In this document: one piece after another, positions 20,342 to 45,450 of the stretch
How the letters are laid out: every line of letters begins with the position of its first letter
How positions within the stretch are numbered: position 1 is the first letter of the stretch
Source: Flaccisagitta enflata
Taxonomy: Eukaryota > Chaetognatha > Sagittoidea > Aphragmophora
DNA length: 64,000 nucleotides
Direction: 5' to 3'
Assembly (NCBI GenBank): GCA_965153355.1
Contig: OZ231126.1
Location: 85,188,001 to 85,252,000 of the forward strand
Notes under the pieces: generated by a model
Database searches by the model: none
What the model was told of the DNA's origin: nothing
The model's input: the letters and a program-made list of their open reading frames with translations, nothing else
Position numbers and translations under genes: made by a program

Positions 20342-21916
20342 CGCATTGGAAAGGCTATTGAGATATCATAGGTGCTTATAATTCTGAAGGGCAGTTTTCA
20401 TATCTGCCCATGCCCACCCTAAGCTATATGCGTCGCTGTGTAATGTGCATCCGGCCTTGTAATCTTCATTGATGTGTTTTATGCCCTCTTTCTCTCCCTC
20501 ACTCGCTTTTCCATGTCTTTTATTCTACTGCCTTTGCCCACCCGCATTACTGCCCCTTCCCACCCACATTACTGCCCCTGCCCCGGCCTTGTTTTCTGCA
20601 CTTCGACATGCGACATAGTGAAGAACATCTTGATAATGGGTGTCATGTCTGTCATGAGCTTTTTACAATGGCAAGCTTAGATAGGTGTGAGGAATGTGGG
20701 GGCACAACTGAGCAGAGGTATCTGTTACTCTTTCTTGACACTTGCGCATTTCACAATTCACAAATAGCTAACAATTACGGATTTTTCTTACTGTTAATTG
20801 GTAATTATTCATCCTTCCACCTACCCGCCCATCTAACCATCCATCCATCCATACATCTATCCATCCATCCAACAATTCATTCATTTATCCATCAATCCAA
20901 TCATCCATTTATTCATCCATCCATCCTTCAATCTACTTCGTTTATCCATTTCCAATACACCTCGAACACGAGTATGGAAATTTTCGAACACGAGTATGGA
21001 AATTTCAGAACTTTGACTGGAATTTTCCATTCGGTGCCAAAGTCGGTAAGCGTGTGTATATTAGATTTAGAACGCCTCGCTTAGCTGCGTTAGTGAATTA
21101 TCTCGAGTTACATGTTTGCCTTTGTTTGGTCGAGAGTAGGAGGCGCACCTCATACTTTGGCCAACACAGGACTTACTACTGCTAATACGATTAGTTGAAA
21201 TATAAAACCTGATTTTTAAACTCATACCAAACCAACTCAGATTTAGCGGCGATGTTTTCTTTCCTTTGCCTACATCACACTCAGTTCTTGTTTGTTTGAT
21301 TGCTTAGCTTCAGTATTAAAGATACAAATCAATGTCAATGATTTCAGAAGATGAGCTGTAACCGTCGGAGCTGTAACCGTCGGCAAGACCGTCACATAAT
21401 CACTAGAGTATGGACGTCACGACATTACTTCACACAACTGTAAGTAACTGGCGCTCGCGCTGAGTCAGTCATGATGCATTCATTATACAGTTTACACCTT
21501 CCGACGCTGCAATCACGGACATTACCCCATGTCGGCCCAAGACGAGACCCCCTTGACCCTCCCATCACCTCATTAAACAACCCGCCTTTTGTCTGCCCAA
21601 CCCAATCCCTTTCAATAAACACTCATACCACAGTACCTTCTTTATAAACCCACAAACTTCCTCTTCCTTCAACCGCAGATATTTCTTCCTCCATGTTAAG
21701 ACTTAAGTGAACCACCTCCGCATTTGAAAACAAAATTCAATTTTCCTTGGCATATATTGACTTGAAATTTCCTGTAACGCTCACATAATTTATCAACCAA
21801 TCTCAGCAATGAAATCTAATTCGCCGCACTTTCTATCTTCCATACCGATTAAATCTTCTTCTCAGCTCTGCCTCTCTTCTCTCAAAATATCGTTCTTTCC
21901 TGTACCAAAACTAATA

Positions 21917-22786
21917 CCGGGTGGTCAAAAAACAAGGACAACCCTTTACAGTCGCGTGCGGTTGTTAAGACCATTAGACCAAAAGACTAAAATACCAAAA
22001 GACTCATGACTAAATGTAAATTGGACTTAAATTGACTTCGAATAACTTAAATGACTTAAATGGCGAAATGCCAAAAAAGCTAAGCGTGACGGACCGAATC
22101 GGCAGACCGACACCGACCGACTGACCCACAGATGACAGAATGTTGTAGAGGTCAGCAGCACGACTAAAAAGTGACTTTCAAGCTAGAATTTTATCCAATA
22201 TATTTTTGATTTTTTTACAATTTAAAATTCTTTAAAAATAAAGTATAGTGTACAAAAAAATAAATTTTTTTGATCTTTTCAAACAAATAACTATGCAAGT
22301 ATAAAAAACTAAAATGTTTGCATAGATCAAAGTACACAAATACATAAATATCAGGTAATTTGAAAACACATACTTAACTAGGTCATGTCTGATATAAACA
22401 CACTAATTGTAAGTCTCCCAAGCTTTGGTTAAAGAGATTTGAATAGAAAACAAAGAATGATTTTGAGATACCTTTGAGTTTATTGTACGCATGTATTTTT
22501 AAAATTGCTTTAGATTTTTTTCAAAATTTCCTTCTGAAATATCTTTAACTATAAATAGTGAATCTATAAAAAAAATTTAGTTTTCACACAAAAATTTTTC
22601 AAAAACTGTGCGGTCCAAATTAATTGAGTCAATTAGAATATCTAAATATAAAAAAGATATATAAATTATAGTCAATGAAAAAAATTCCCTCCTGCACCTG
22701 ATATTTTAGCAAGAATTTTTTTCTATAAATATTTTCTTTTATAAAAGATAAGGGTTAAATAAAAAAAACACTTTTTTGACCACCGT
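21917..22786. mobile_element. 870-bp MITE, mirror of 17092-17962
   Basis: TIRs CCGGGTGGTCAAAAAAC and, from the other end, ACGGTGGTCAAAAAAGTG, with TA outside both. E1 element 13 is more complete here (21931-22165 on minus: opens TTTTTAGTCGTGCTGCTGAC, ends GCACGCGACTGTAAAGG). Confidence 0.8.
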
Positions 22787-22824
22787 TACCTAAGCTTCTT
22801 GCCTCTTTACACACACACATTTTT

Positions 22825-22980
22825 AGTTGCGTTGTCCGTCGGTCCGTCGGTCCGTCGGTCTGTCGGTCCGTTTGTCCACATGTCCGTCGGTCCGTCATGC
22901 CCGAGTTGAAAAGCGCAAGAAAACGCGCATTTCCGCCCCTGCTCACCCGTCTGCAACTGGTGGCTGCATCCGGCCTTGTT
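22825..22980 (+). repeat. E1 element 12 (mirror copy)
   Basis: AGTTGCGTTGTCCGTCGG: the opening hairpin is lost as in the left arm. It closes GTCTGCAACTGGTGGCTGCA then TCCGGCCTTGTTT. Confidence 0.75.
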
Positions 22981-23078
22981 TGTGCTGCTCGCAGACTGTC
23001 ACCAGTTCGTTGGTCTATCTCCATGCTCTTTTCTTTTTTTGCGTAACTGTATGACTAGATACTAGAAAGACCCTTCTT

Positions 23079-23343
23079 AGATGCGTCCGACAGGAACGCA
23101 TCTCTATAAGAGGGTCTGGCCGTCCGTCGGCCCGTCGGTCCGTCTGTTACACCTGTGCAAAAACCGCGTATTCGGCTGTTTTTGGCCACGGTGAATCAAA
23201 TGATCGACGAAGATGTTTTGAGAGCCTCCCTTACTACTCTGTCGTTTCATCCATCTGTTCGCCCATCTGTCTCTCCATGTATGTCACATGTTCAACATAC
23301 GCAGAGACACAGTCCGGATGCATCGTTGCCCGGTCGGGCTTGT
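23079..23343 (+). repeat. E1 element 11 (mirror copy)
   Basis: AGATGCGT...ACGCATCT hairpin and closing GCCCGGTCGGGC hairpin are both preserved. A poly-C run of 14-15 at 23404-23417 just downstream differs from the left-arm version (poly-G about 9). Confidence 0.75.
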
Positions 23344-23639
23344 TCAATCGTTTTCCAAGTTTCTCCCTATCGCCAGGCCATAACAACACCTCGCCCCTTC
23401 CCAACCCCCCCCCCCCCTGTGCAGCTGTGGTTTTCACCGGGTCAATCGCTTGCCGGTATGGCCGGTATTTACTGACGGGGAAAGGCAGAACATTTCTGGT
23501 CAAAATTATTCAATATAGCTTTGGCTGTCCAGTCGTAAGCAACACATGGGATGTGAGTAGCATTTTCTATTTCGGTCATTCACCCGCTCTTTAGAATTAG
23601 AATGCGTCTTATGCAGAGCGAGCAGAGCGAGCAGAGCGA

Positions 23640-23826
<187 letters not shown>

Positions 23827-24618
23827 TGAGGGGAGGCAAAAAATATGAAACGGCGTTACGACGGGTTCAGTCAAGTGTGGCTAGGAAAGGGCAGAGACGT
23901 AGAAATCACTCTCAAAAAAGTTACGCATGGGAAACTGGAAGTAAACATGGGCAAAAAGAAAGAAATATCAAGCTCAGAAAAAAAGTGGGAGAAAAAAAGT
24001 GCCTTAAGGTTTCGTGGTGTGACTCTCACGTCTGGTTCTCTTGAACATTACCGCGCCTCTTTCTCCTTCTTCCCCTCATTGACATTGATTAACTCTCCTG
24101 TCCACCTCCACAGTTTCTTGACTGTTTGTCCTTCCCTTCATACTCTTTTTCCCCCTTTCTTCTCATCTCCCCCCTTTTGTCCTCTTTTTTTCCCATAGTC
24201 TTTTGACCTTTGATTTTCCCCTCCGACATATGACCTTTCCTCTTTCGACTTCGACTTCCCGCCCCCAACTTCCGGCGTCTAAGCTGACCCTTGAATTCAT
24301 TACTGACATTTGGTTTCATCAATAGCCGTCCGCTGTTGACATGGCTACCAGTCACTCGTTGACATGTGCGCTGATGTAATTCAGTGACATATCCCTTGCT
24401 GCGAAACATGCGGTGATACACATTGTAAGTTTACAAACATGTACACACGCCGATGCACGGCCACGAGCAGACACAGTCGTCGACGCCTTTCCCTCGTGAT
24501 TGTTTGTTTACACCTTTTGATTTTCACTAATCTAAAATTCAGTTTGTTTACACGTGTTGATTTTCGCTAATCTTAATTTAAAATTAATTTACTCTTCCTC
24601 TTTTCCTTCCTGATTTAC

Positions 24619-29859
<5,241 letters not shown>

Positions 29860-29959
29860 CTGATAGAAGAAAGGGAAGATGTGGGGGAGGGGATGAAAAA
29901 TAAGAACTTGTAGTGATTCTTCTGATAGACGAAGTGGAACGGTGAGATAAAAGAGAAAG

Positions 29960-30084
29960 AACAAGGCCAAGTAGGCCAATAGGTGCGACATGTTGATCGT
30001 CGAACGAATGCGTTACAGACCAACCGACAGACCGACAGACCGACAGACGGACAGAGTCAGTTATAGAGGTGCTTTGTCGCACCT
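29960..30084 (-). repeat. E1 element 7 (mirror copy)
   Basis: AGGTGCGACAAAGCACCT at the 5' end and GGCC-TACTT-GGCC at the 3' end. The internal complement is altered (ATAGGTGCGACATG on plus still holds GGTGCGAC). Confidence 0.8.
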
Positions 30085-30287
30085 AAAAAGAAGCAAAGAT
30101 GAAAGCCTCAGTCTTTTGATGCCTGATTGGTGAGCAGTGATAGTTTTGCTTTGAGAGGGAGGGAACAAGAAAAATAGGAAAGGGAGTTGCAGTTATTTTC
30201 TTGATTCGTTTGTTAGAAGTAAGAAGGAAGAAGTACGTAAAACAAGGGGGAAAGAGGAACGGAAAAAATTGCAACGTGGTTGTTTTC

Positions 30288-30495
30288 AGTTGCGGCCTTG
30301 CGACACTATCAGAGGCTTTGTACGGCCGTCGCGTCGGTCTATTATGCTTGAGTCAAAAAGTGTGAAAACGCGCCTTTATGATGTTGCGGTTGTGATTGTC
30401 TGATGTGTGTGGAGGGGAGTGGGGAGAGGGGGCCGGGGGTTGGAATCGTTGTGAGGACCTACCCACCCGTCCGCGACGATATTGTAACCCCGGGT
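30288..30495 (+). repeat. E1 element 6 (mirror copy)
   Basis: AGTTGCGGCCTTGCGACAC opening; closes GTCCGCGACGATATTG then GTAACCCCGGGTTAC. Confidence 0.75.
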
Positions 30496-31497
30496 TACTC
30501 ATTCTTATGAAGATGATCCGAACAGAAAGAAAAAGATTCCTGCAAACAAATCAGGAGAAAAAATGACCGGAACGAACAAACAAACCACAAACAAAAGTGT
30601 CCCTTGCCATTCATTTCTCTTACGCTTTTGTAGCTTTTTTTACTTTTTCGTATTTTTCTCTCGGCTATGTATTTGTTACTAAAAGTAATCTAAAGCTACA
30701 GCATGGCCAGTACGAAGCAGGCCATGTTTTGGTAATATGGTACGTTTGATAAACTACGAAAAAAAAGTTGCTTTAGCAGTAAATCAGACATTTCTTGGCA
30801 CAATTTCTACATGCCTACCTCCAAATACCAATCGGGAAACACTCCCATTCTTTTCGATGACACCCACCTATGCGGACACACCCCAATCCCCATTCCACCA
30901 AATAAGGCAGTCCTGTCAGAAAACGGATTTAAACGAATGATCTTTGACTTGAGCAACATAGACAGTTTCGTGAACTAAAAATATATACAAGTAAGTGTGC
31001 GTGAAAAGAAAAATTTGGAGGAAGCCCCGCGTCAGACCATCACGTCACCACCGGTTAGCAGATTGGGCGAATTGGGGGCGAAAAAAAGGTGACAACATGT
31101 CAGACTTTATATTTTCTCCAATAACCAAGAAGCAAAAAATAAATATACGGTGGAATCACACCTAAGTGGCACCTCTATTTAAGGGATATCCGCATTCAAG
31201 AGACAACACAGTTAAGTCCCGAATTTATTCAAGTTTTTGCAACCTCTATGTAAGGAACCTCCATTTAAGCGACATTAGCCATTAGGATTTAAGAGACAAG
31301 TTTCTTTTTAAGTATCCCTTATGTCAGGGTGATTTTCGTGTAAATCTGATGGATATTGATAAAAATTTTCATTTTGACACAATTTTCAAGGAAACATTTC
31401 TTAAGAAATGTTAGGTTTCCCTATGTTGTAAATTTCCTATCGAATCAATCAAGCATTTGGGCAGGAGCAGTGATACTGTTAGAGCCCAAAACAGAAA

Positions 31498-31741
31498 ACA
31501 AGGTCATTAGACCTAAGTCGCGTGCGTCGGCACTTTCAAAAAAGTCAGGCAGACAGACAGACAAACAATTTTGTTTCAGAAAGACATCTAAAATAGCTGT
31601 TCACTCCTCCAAGATTCTTCTCTACCATTCAGATACATAAAAAATGCTATAAGAATCCTTTAAAACAACTTTGTGACGGACTGACGGACCGACCGACGGA
31701 CTGACCGAAAAGTGGCTTATAGAGTAGCGTGGCACGCGACT
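31498..31741 (-). repeat. E1 element 5 (mirror copy)
   Basis: Opens AGTCGCGTGCCACGCTACTC, continues CTATAAGCC; ends with GCACGCGACTTAGGTCTAAT. TSD-like flanks are not clear. Confidence 0.7.
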
Positions 31742-31879
31742 AAAAAGCCTGGTTATGTGGACGATCAACCGTCACGAATAGCAAGTAATTGAATCGCGGA
31801 AATGCATCCCTGGGTTTTACAGGACATCGGACCTCCGGGGTCGCTGGCCGAACAAAAGGATCACCAATATGATAAAAAT

Positions 31880-32010
31880 AAGGCCGGATACACGGCCACC
31901 AGTTGTGGACAGGTGGGCAGGGGGGGAAATGCGCATTATCATACTTTTCAACTTGTACTCACGGACGGACTGACGGACAAAGGTTTTTATAGAGTTGCGT
32001 GTCCGCAACT
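31880..32010 (-). repeat. E1 element 4 (mirror copy)
   Basis: AGTTGCGGACACGCAACT opening; closes GTCCACAACTGGTGGCCG then TGTATCCGGCCTTA. The closing hairpin is better preserved than in the left arm. Confidence 0.8.
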
Positions 32011-32674
32011 AAAAAGATGTGAAACGTGTAGCCTACACTGTAGGTGGGCTGGGGCTGGGATTAATCTAACACAGGAGTGATACACGTGTCATCCGTGTTA
32101 AACTTAGTGGGAAACGTCTCTTGGGTTTGGCTCACGAAATTCGATATCCATAGCTGTTTTAAAGCAGGTTTTGATAAATGGATTTTCGCACCAATGTTCC
32201 AGCTCGAGCCAAACCTGAAGCTCTCCAAGACTGGACGGCTGGTTTCTAGGAAGTCCGTCCGTTGGTTGGTCGGTTTGTCCAATCGAAATGTTGTTACAAA
32301 ATAGCGTTTTGACTCGTTTTCTAGGATTTCTACATGGATTATGCAATAAGGTAATCATACTTTCGTGTAATTCATGTAATCATGTAATCATGTAATCATT
32401 CAATAATGTAATTATCTAATTATCTAATTATGTAATTTTGTAATTATGTAATTATGTAATTATGTTATTATGTAATAAAATCTTGTAATTTTGTAGTTGT
32501 GTAATTATATAGTTATGTAAAAGTAAGACGGAGCACGCGACCGTTTCCCTCTTGGGCTTGTTTCTTTACATGTACACTTCTTCACCTTGCCTGGAGGTTT
32601 AATAGATTCGATGCCAACGCCAAAGCCAACCCACGCCTAATCCATTTGCAAGTTCCGGTAACATCATGATCACT

Positions 32675-33355
<681 letters not shown>

Positions 33356-33474
33356 GCTTTTATGTTTTTTTAAGAACCATAAAAAACAGGAGAGGGACAA
33401 AAAGAGGGAGAAAAAGAGGGACCCTGTCAGTGAAATAGTAAAGGCATGCCAAGCTCCCTTCAGTGAGCATGCCC

Positions 33475-34335
33475 TACAAAGAGAGGTAAAATGATAGTTG
33501 TGAGCAATCCGAGTAAACACCATTGAAAGTTTGCAAGGCTTTTCTGACTTTCTTGTATATTGAGAATTCTGGCCTCCTTTATGGCAATGTTGTTTCAACT
33601 TTCATAAGTATCAGTACCTTTGGTAGAGCACGTCATGGTCCTGTTGCTGTACTTTCATTCTGCCTTACAAGTGTTTTCTAATCAATAATATAGTGTCAGT
33701 ACTTCCATCAGTACATTAGTAATTTTGATTGTAGTTTTGTAAAGTATTTGTATATCCAAATGGTATGGGCCTGTCCAACCCTATACTAATGAGGTATAAA
33801 ATGTTGAGCAGTTTTGTCAGTGTTTCTTTTGTCGGTCACTAGTAAAGGACAGTTGTGAGCAATCCGAAGTAAACACCATTGAAAGCTTGCAAGGCTTTCA
33901 TCCTTTGTATATTAGAGAATTCTGGTTTCCTTTTATAAGGGTATGTTATTTACAACTTTCTTCTATGTTATCAGTACCTTTCAGCAGAGCATCAAACATA
34001 GTCCCAGTTGGCCACCCATTCTGCAGTATCTAAGGTGATGGTTTTCTTAACTGGTTGCTAGTGTCAGTACTTCCATCAGTACATTAGTAATCTTTGATTG
34101 TAACTTTTGTAAAGTATTTTGTGTATATTAAATAGCAAATTACTGTCCAACCCTATACTAATGAGGTATGCAGTCAAGCTGATGGTTTTGTCAGGTAAGC
34201 TTTTTGTTTGTCAGTAGTAAAGGATAGTTGTGAGTAATCTGAGTAAACACCATTGAAAGCTTGAAAGGCTTTCATCCTTTGTATATTGGAGAATTCTGGC
34301 CTCCTTTTATGGGCAATGTTATTTCAACTTTCATA
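33475..34335 (-). repeat. ~365-bp tandem repeat (mirror)
   Basis: GAGTAAACACCATTGAAAG recurs near 33510, 33865 and 34240, each followed by GAATTCTGGCCTCC-like sequence. Mirror of 5757-6610. Confidence 0.7.
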
Positions 34336-34427
34336 GATCAACTGGACACAGATAGATAAACAGATGAACAGATACATAGATGCAAATGAAGATAGACAAA
34401 CAAAAGTAACGAAAGAAAGAAAAAGAA

Positions 34428-34431
<4 letters not shown>

Positions 34432-34507
<76 letters not shown>

Positions 34508-34510
34508 ATG
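34432..34510 (+). repeat. (GAAA)n tract
   Basis: Near-perfect GAAA repeats of about 78 bp; the left-arm partner is shorter and interrupted. Confidence 0.95.
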
Positions 34511-34581
34511 AAAGAAATGAAGAAGATCCAACTGACCAATCTGCTGGGTTCAGAAGATGAATACAGACCTCATAGAGAAAA

Positions 34582-34744
34582 TAAGGCCGGATACACGGCC
34601 ACCAGTTGTGACGGGTGGGCAGAGGTGAAATGCGCGTTTTACCACTCTTTTTCAACTCGAGCGTGACGGGACCGACGACCCTGACCGACCGACGGACCGA
34701 CCGACGGACGGACAGTTTCTTATAGAGTTGCGTGTCCGCAAATT
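34582..34744 (-). repeat. E1 element 3 (mirror copy)
   Basis: Ends GTCACAACTGGTGGCCGTGT then ATCCGGCCTTA; the opening end is mutated after GCGGACACGCAACTC. Confidence 0.75.
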
Positions 34745-34816
34745 TAAAAACGGAAAATGAGAAAACACATTTGCTGGAAATTTACGGCGCCAAACGAAAA
34801 AGAAAGTGTACTAAGA

Positions 34817-34940
<124 letters not shown>

Positions 34941-35218
34941 GGAAAGAGAGAGACAGTGAGATACATCGACAGACAGAGAGTTCTTTAAGTTGGCAAATAG
35001 CTTTCCTCCTCCGCCACGGCGCTCTGGAAACATAAGTACGCCCAAAATGAAAACGCTAAATATAGACCCAGAGGCATCGAAAAAAGGGGGAAAAGAACCG
35101 AAAGGAAACCCCTTCGGGACAACTGAAATGAAGACAGAGGGTGTTTTCCCAAGTCAAGAGGGCGACTCTTTGTCGTCAATTGGAATTTAGGAGGAGTGCA
35201 TCAAAGAAAGGAAATATA

Positions 35219-35758
35219 CCATCTTCGCTATAAATATACGGACAGCTACATTGTCATAACTCGCTTAATCTTAATCAATGTAAAAATTTGCATCTTTCAA
35301 AAATCTATCAAATAAGACTAAGCTGGTTCTGTATGTTTATTTGTTCAGAGATGGGAGCGGGATGAAGAAAACATTTGCAACTGTGATGGGGGAATTTCTT
35401 TAGTTTTTTTGTTTATTAAAGACGGCGCACTGGTGTACTGCACCAAATGTACAAAGAAATGGCATTAAGTTGGATGAGTTTAGCTCTTCCTGGGTTGGCG
35501 CGGACCAATTCAGATCTCAATCCAGTTGAGAACTTGTGGAGTCAAACAAAAAACCTGAGCAACATAAGAAAACAACATCAAAAGCGAGGTTGAAAAAAAT
35601 TGCATAAAAGGTTTGAAATTACTGTGTACAATTCAATGCCACAATCAATGCGCAGGCCGAAAACAGTGATGTTAAATATTAGAAGCGTTTTGACATGTTT
35701 GCTGTCCACTTCTAGTCAATGAATACAGTAAGTGTCCGTATATTCATGGCTAAGATAG
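35219..35758 (+). mobile_element. 540-bp Tc1-type deletion derivative (right arm)
   Basis: Mirror of 4427-4966 with TA at 35217-35218 and 35759-35760; TIR CCATCTTCGCTATAAATATA. Confidence 0.85.
35395..35596 (+). pseudogene. Tc1-like transposase relic (right arm)
   Basis: Plus-strand LALPGLARTNSDLNPVENLW, the DDE transposase C-terminal signature. Upstream motif pieces lie in other frames, as in the left arm, so the decay predates the palindrome (or the arms are alleles). Confidence 0.75.
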
Positions 35759-36293
35759 TAGAGATGTATGGATGCACTTACTCTTTAGGGGAAGGAACTG
35801 TCATGCGGATTACCATATTACATATTAAACCTTGTGACATGTGCAACAAAATGTGATAAATCAGATACTCTTTCTGTTGTCGTTAATAGGGGGTTGCGGG
35901 TAGTTGTGACAGAAGGCAATGCTACGTTTTGTTCTTTACAAATACCAACTTACTGTAAATGTACACAAAAAATATCAAATACATCACAGATAAATGGCCC
36001 ATAAAACACAGATATGAGCAGCTTGACGCATTAAAATATCATTCCAGTTGCACCAAATGTCGCTCCTTTGACACCGCTGTCTAACAGTCCGGGTTTTTTT
36101 CTGTCCGAAATGGGAAAAATATCGCGCGTCTTGGGAAGTCTATAAAGTATTTGATGGACGTCCATTTTCGGACATAATAGAAGAAATTATGAACCGTTTG
36201 ACCATCACAAAACCGGCGCCGAGGGGTGGAGAGGCGCCAGAAAAAAAGAGCGACTATAAAGAATGCAATTTGGTGTATCATTGCGTAACATGA

Positions 36294-36335
36294 AACAAGG
36301 CCAAGTAGGCCAATGGGATGTCTAACGAATGCGTT

Positions 36336-36366
<31 letters not shown>

Positions 36367-36422
36367 GTCAGTCGGACCAACGCGACGGACAGGGCCAAAT
36401 ATAGAGGTGCTTTGGCGCACCT
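36294..36422 (-). repeat. E1 element 2 (mirror copy)
   Basis: Opens AGGTGCGCCAAAGCACCT; (GTCT)n about 6 units; closes GGCCTACTTGGCC. Same state as the left arm. Confidence 0.75.
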
Positions 36423-37223
36423 AAAAAGCGCCGATGAGTCTGCAAAAGCCTAGACGCGGTTCTCATGGAGTCAAACAAGTCACTGTAAGTCACAGTGCAA
36501 ACAAAGATGAAATTTGATTTTCAGTCCTAATGAACTATGTCAGACAGTTATTTTAAATGATATCAAAACCTGTATTTTGTTTTTTATACTTCTGATTACT
36601 ATAATTGTATTTCAAAAAGATTAATTAACAGAAATTACCAATTGTTTATTGTTTAAAGACAAAATTTATTCAGCAAACATGAATATTTCTTTAAAAAAAA
36701 TATAACAAAATTTCAAACAGCTGTTGGGTGAAATTATATCACTACTTTTAGATGTAAGATTTTACATTTTCAAATACATGGCCCTGTTCTAAAAAGTGTT
36801 TAGATTGAGGCTATGTATTTGAAAATGCAAATTTTTAAATCCCTATGCAAAGATATAATTTCACCAAAAGCATGTCAGATTACAAAAAGATTTTTTTTAA
36901 ATACCTATGTTTTTCTAACTGTCATCCCTATATTTCATAGTCAATATGGACCGTAAAATTTCAATGCAAATATATATCAACTATAAACTAATGATCATTT
37001 TTAATTAACAAAAAAATGAAAATCAATAACAATAACAATATTGAAAAAGAGTTGACCCATGAAATTTCATCTTCATATACACCGTGACGAAAATAGCCTC
37101 ACACCTGGGGCTGTTGTGACGAGTGGGTTTTGAAGAAAGTGTAAAAATAGTAATATGGCCACAACTGGAGGTGGTAAAGACAGATGATACACATGTAACC
37201 TCTGAGTTAGTGAGACCATTTTT

Positions 37224-37431
37224 AGTCGCGTGCTACGCGACTCTATACCCCGATTTGTCCGTCCGTCGGCTGGTCGGGTTGGCTGGTCGGTCCGCTGGTC
37301 GGTCCCCACTTTACTTTCTTGCTGTTTTTGCGGCCCTTGGCCTCACTGCCTCTTGCCAAATGCTTTAGTAACTCAAATACTGCCTCTGCCCACCCGCACA
37401 TGACTGAGGCAGCTGTGTATCCATTTGTTTT
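37224..37431 (+). repeat. E1 element 1 (mirror copy), intact opening hairpin
   Basis: AGTCGCGTGCTACGCGACTC then CTATACCCCGATTTGTCC. The 3' complement is mutated here (GCACATGACTGAGG) although intact in the left arm. Each arm therefore keeps a different half. Confidence 0.75.
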
Positions 37432-37526
37432 TAACCAGAATGACTGGGTGAATAGAGTTGGGATAGGCAATACCCATTTCGACACCATATCAGTATGCAT
37501 TAATCTTCCTGTTCAGCCGCTTTTGG

Positions 37527-38010
37527 GCAGCAGTCCCGTAGGGGACAAACCCATGAAGAAGACAGGGGGACTTCTACTCAGATCGTTTGTGTGTCCTCTC
37601 AGGCCTCAAATATGGCCTTTGCGGCCTCAAAAAAGCCCTCAGGCCTCAAATCTGCCCTCTCAAGTTTCTAGTCTGCCCTCTAAAACTTAAAATTTGCTCT
37701 CTCAAGCCTCGAACTCGCACTCTTGAGCTTCAAAATAACAATCTTAGGCCTGAAATAAGCATCTCAGGTCTCAAATCAGCCTTCAAAGGGGATGTTTCAG
37801 CCTTCTCAAGCTTCAAATTAGTTCAACCAGCTTCCTCAGTCCTTGAATCACCTTGAAGGGAACCTTCAGGCCATCATAGAGGCTAAATCAGCCCTCTTCA
37901 GCGCCCTCTCACTCGAATCAGGCTTGAAAAACAAAAGTCCCCCTGGGATCTATGGGACCCTATCCCCTTCGGGCCACTGCAGGGCAATGAGTATCGCTGA
38001 CCACATATTA
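37527..38010. repeat. E2 element 2 (mirror copy)
   Basis: GGGCAGCAGTCCCGTAGGGG at one end; 20-bp unit array (CTCAGGCCTCAAATcTGCC-type) at 37595-37840; GGGACCCTATCCCCTTCGGG at the other. Confidence 0.7.
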
Positions 38011-38311
38011 CCCTTTGGCGACCTGTTGGATATTGTTGCCATGTATCCTGCCTTCTCAGTAGCCCAAATTCCTCGGCTCAACGCCATCAATAATTCAAGT
38101 AGAAGATTCGAGTCCTTTCCTTTGAGCTCGTTCCCTACTTGTTATCCGCTGTTAAGTGTGCCCATGGAGAGCCATTAAGACTGAGTAAACATATGGCACA
38201 AAAATCGTAGAGTAAGAACACTCGAGCAATTCGCCTTAAACTTGTTCACACCAAAAATTCAGTGAATTCTGTCGTGGAGAAAGCAAATCCTTCTTACAAC
38301 TGTGCATCTAT

Positions 38312-38545
<234 letters not shown>

Positions 38546-38556
38546 ATGTTCTTTTC

Positions 38557-38751
38557 AGTTGCGGGTGCGCTACTCCGTAAGAGGCTTTGACCGTCCGTCC
38601 GTCCGTTGGTCCTTAATGATCGAGTCAAAAAGTGGAAAAAACGAGCATTTTGTGTATGTTTGTGTGTGTTGGGTGGGAGTTAAGGCGTGGATCTGGGTTG
38701 GATGCCCCTGCCCACCCGTCCGCAACGATATTGTAACACTGAGTCACTTGT
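38557..38751 (+). repeat. E1 element 24, GTAAC-hairpin subfamily
   Basis: Opens AGTTGCGGGTGCGCTACTCC, then GTAAGAGGCTTTGACC. It has a long GT/GGG-rich insert and closes CCGTCCGCAACGATATTG, then GTAAC-ACTGA-GTCAC and TTGTTTT. Confidence 0.75.
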
Positions 38752-39475
38752 TTTAACGTTGATCCATTAAGCCTAGATAATTTCATTTTACGCAGCTATC
38801 TCATGAAACAATCATTTCGATATTGCAAACGCCAGTCTCACCACACGATAACGAGGTTGAAGGCAATTACTAATGGATCCTGATAACCCGTTGTCATCTA
38901 TTGTGTTTCTCGCGTTTTTACTCTTTCCCTTCACGCGTTCTTTTACTCTTTCACATCGAATGAATCATCAACACGGATAACCACTACGCTTAGTAAAAAA
39001 AAAACCAAAGTTTTCTAATTTCCCACTGCAGTGCGCTGGCATGATGCTATGTGCGGAAGATGGCCAGAAAACAAAATTTATGATCCCAAGTGACCTAAAA
39101 CCATCGGCCACAGAGAGCCATAAATTGCCGTTATTTCACACATTTTCATTTATTGCCATTGGCTGTCAGATAACTTTGGTCATTTTTTGCTAACCGTAAT
39201 AACCACTCTCCTTGTATCATCTGTTCATGTCCGCCTTACTTAGCCGAACTGTGTCAGCGTTACTGCCTATTTATCTTTTTTTTTTCTGTTGTGTATTATT
39301 CTTGATTTTATCTTTGTTCATCTCGTCGGTGTAATGTGTGTCTAAAACTGTCTATCACCCCCTCGCCATGTATCGTTAATCTATCTGTAGCTGTCTTAGT
39401 CTCAGTGTCACATTATGTCTGTAAAATACCTCTCTCTCTCTCTGTCCTCATCCCCCTTCTTTCTCGCTTACGTAC
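38752..39475. other. Stretch without recognised gene
   Basis: Non-repetitive sequence between the palindrome flank and the membrane-protein exon at 39476. The next exon of that gene (starting with two bases to complete a Gly codon) should lie in this direction, but I cannot recognise it. Confidence 0.5.
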
Positions 39476-45318
<5,843 letters not shown>

Positions 45319-45342
45319 ACTGCTTCTTCCTGTCTATTATTG

Positions 45343-45450
<108 letters not shown>

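Larger units (their letters stand above)
19315..20527. other. Asymmetric spacer at palindrome centre
   Basis: This 1.2 kb is not self-complementary. It holds a complex (GA)n/(TA)n block at 19468-19702, an E1 5' end on minus (to 19887) and a complete E1 on plus (20188-20341). Between them, 19890-20160 is plain sequence without a gene. The two E1 copies are oppositely oriented and only about 300 bp apart. Confidence 0.85.
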
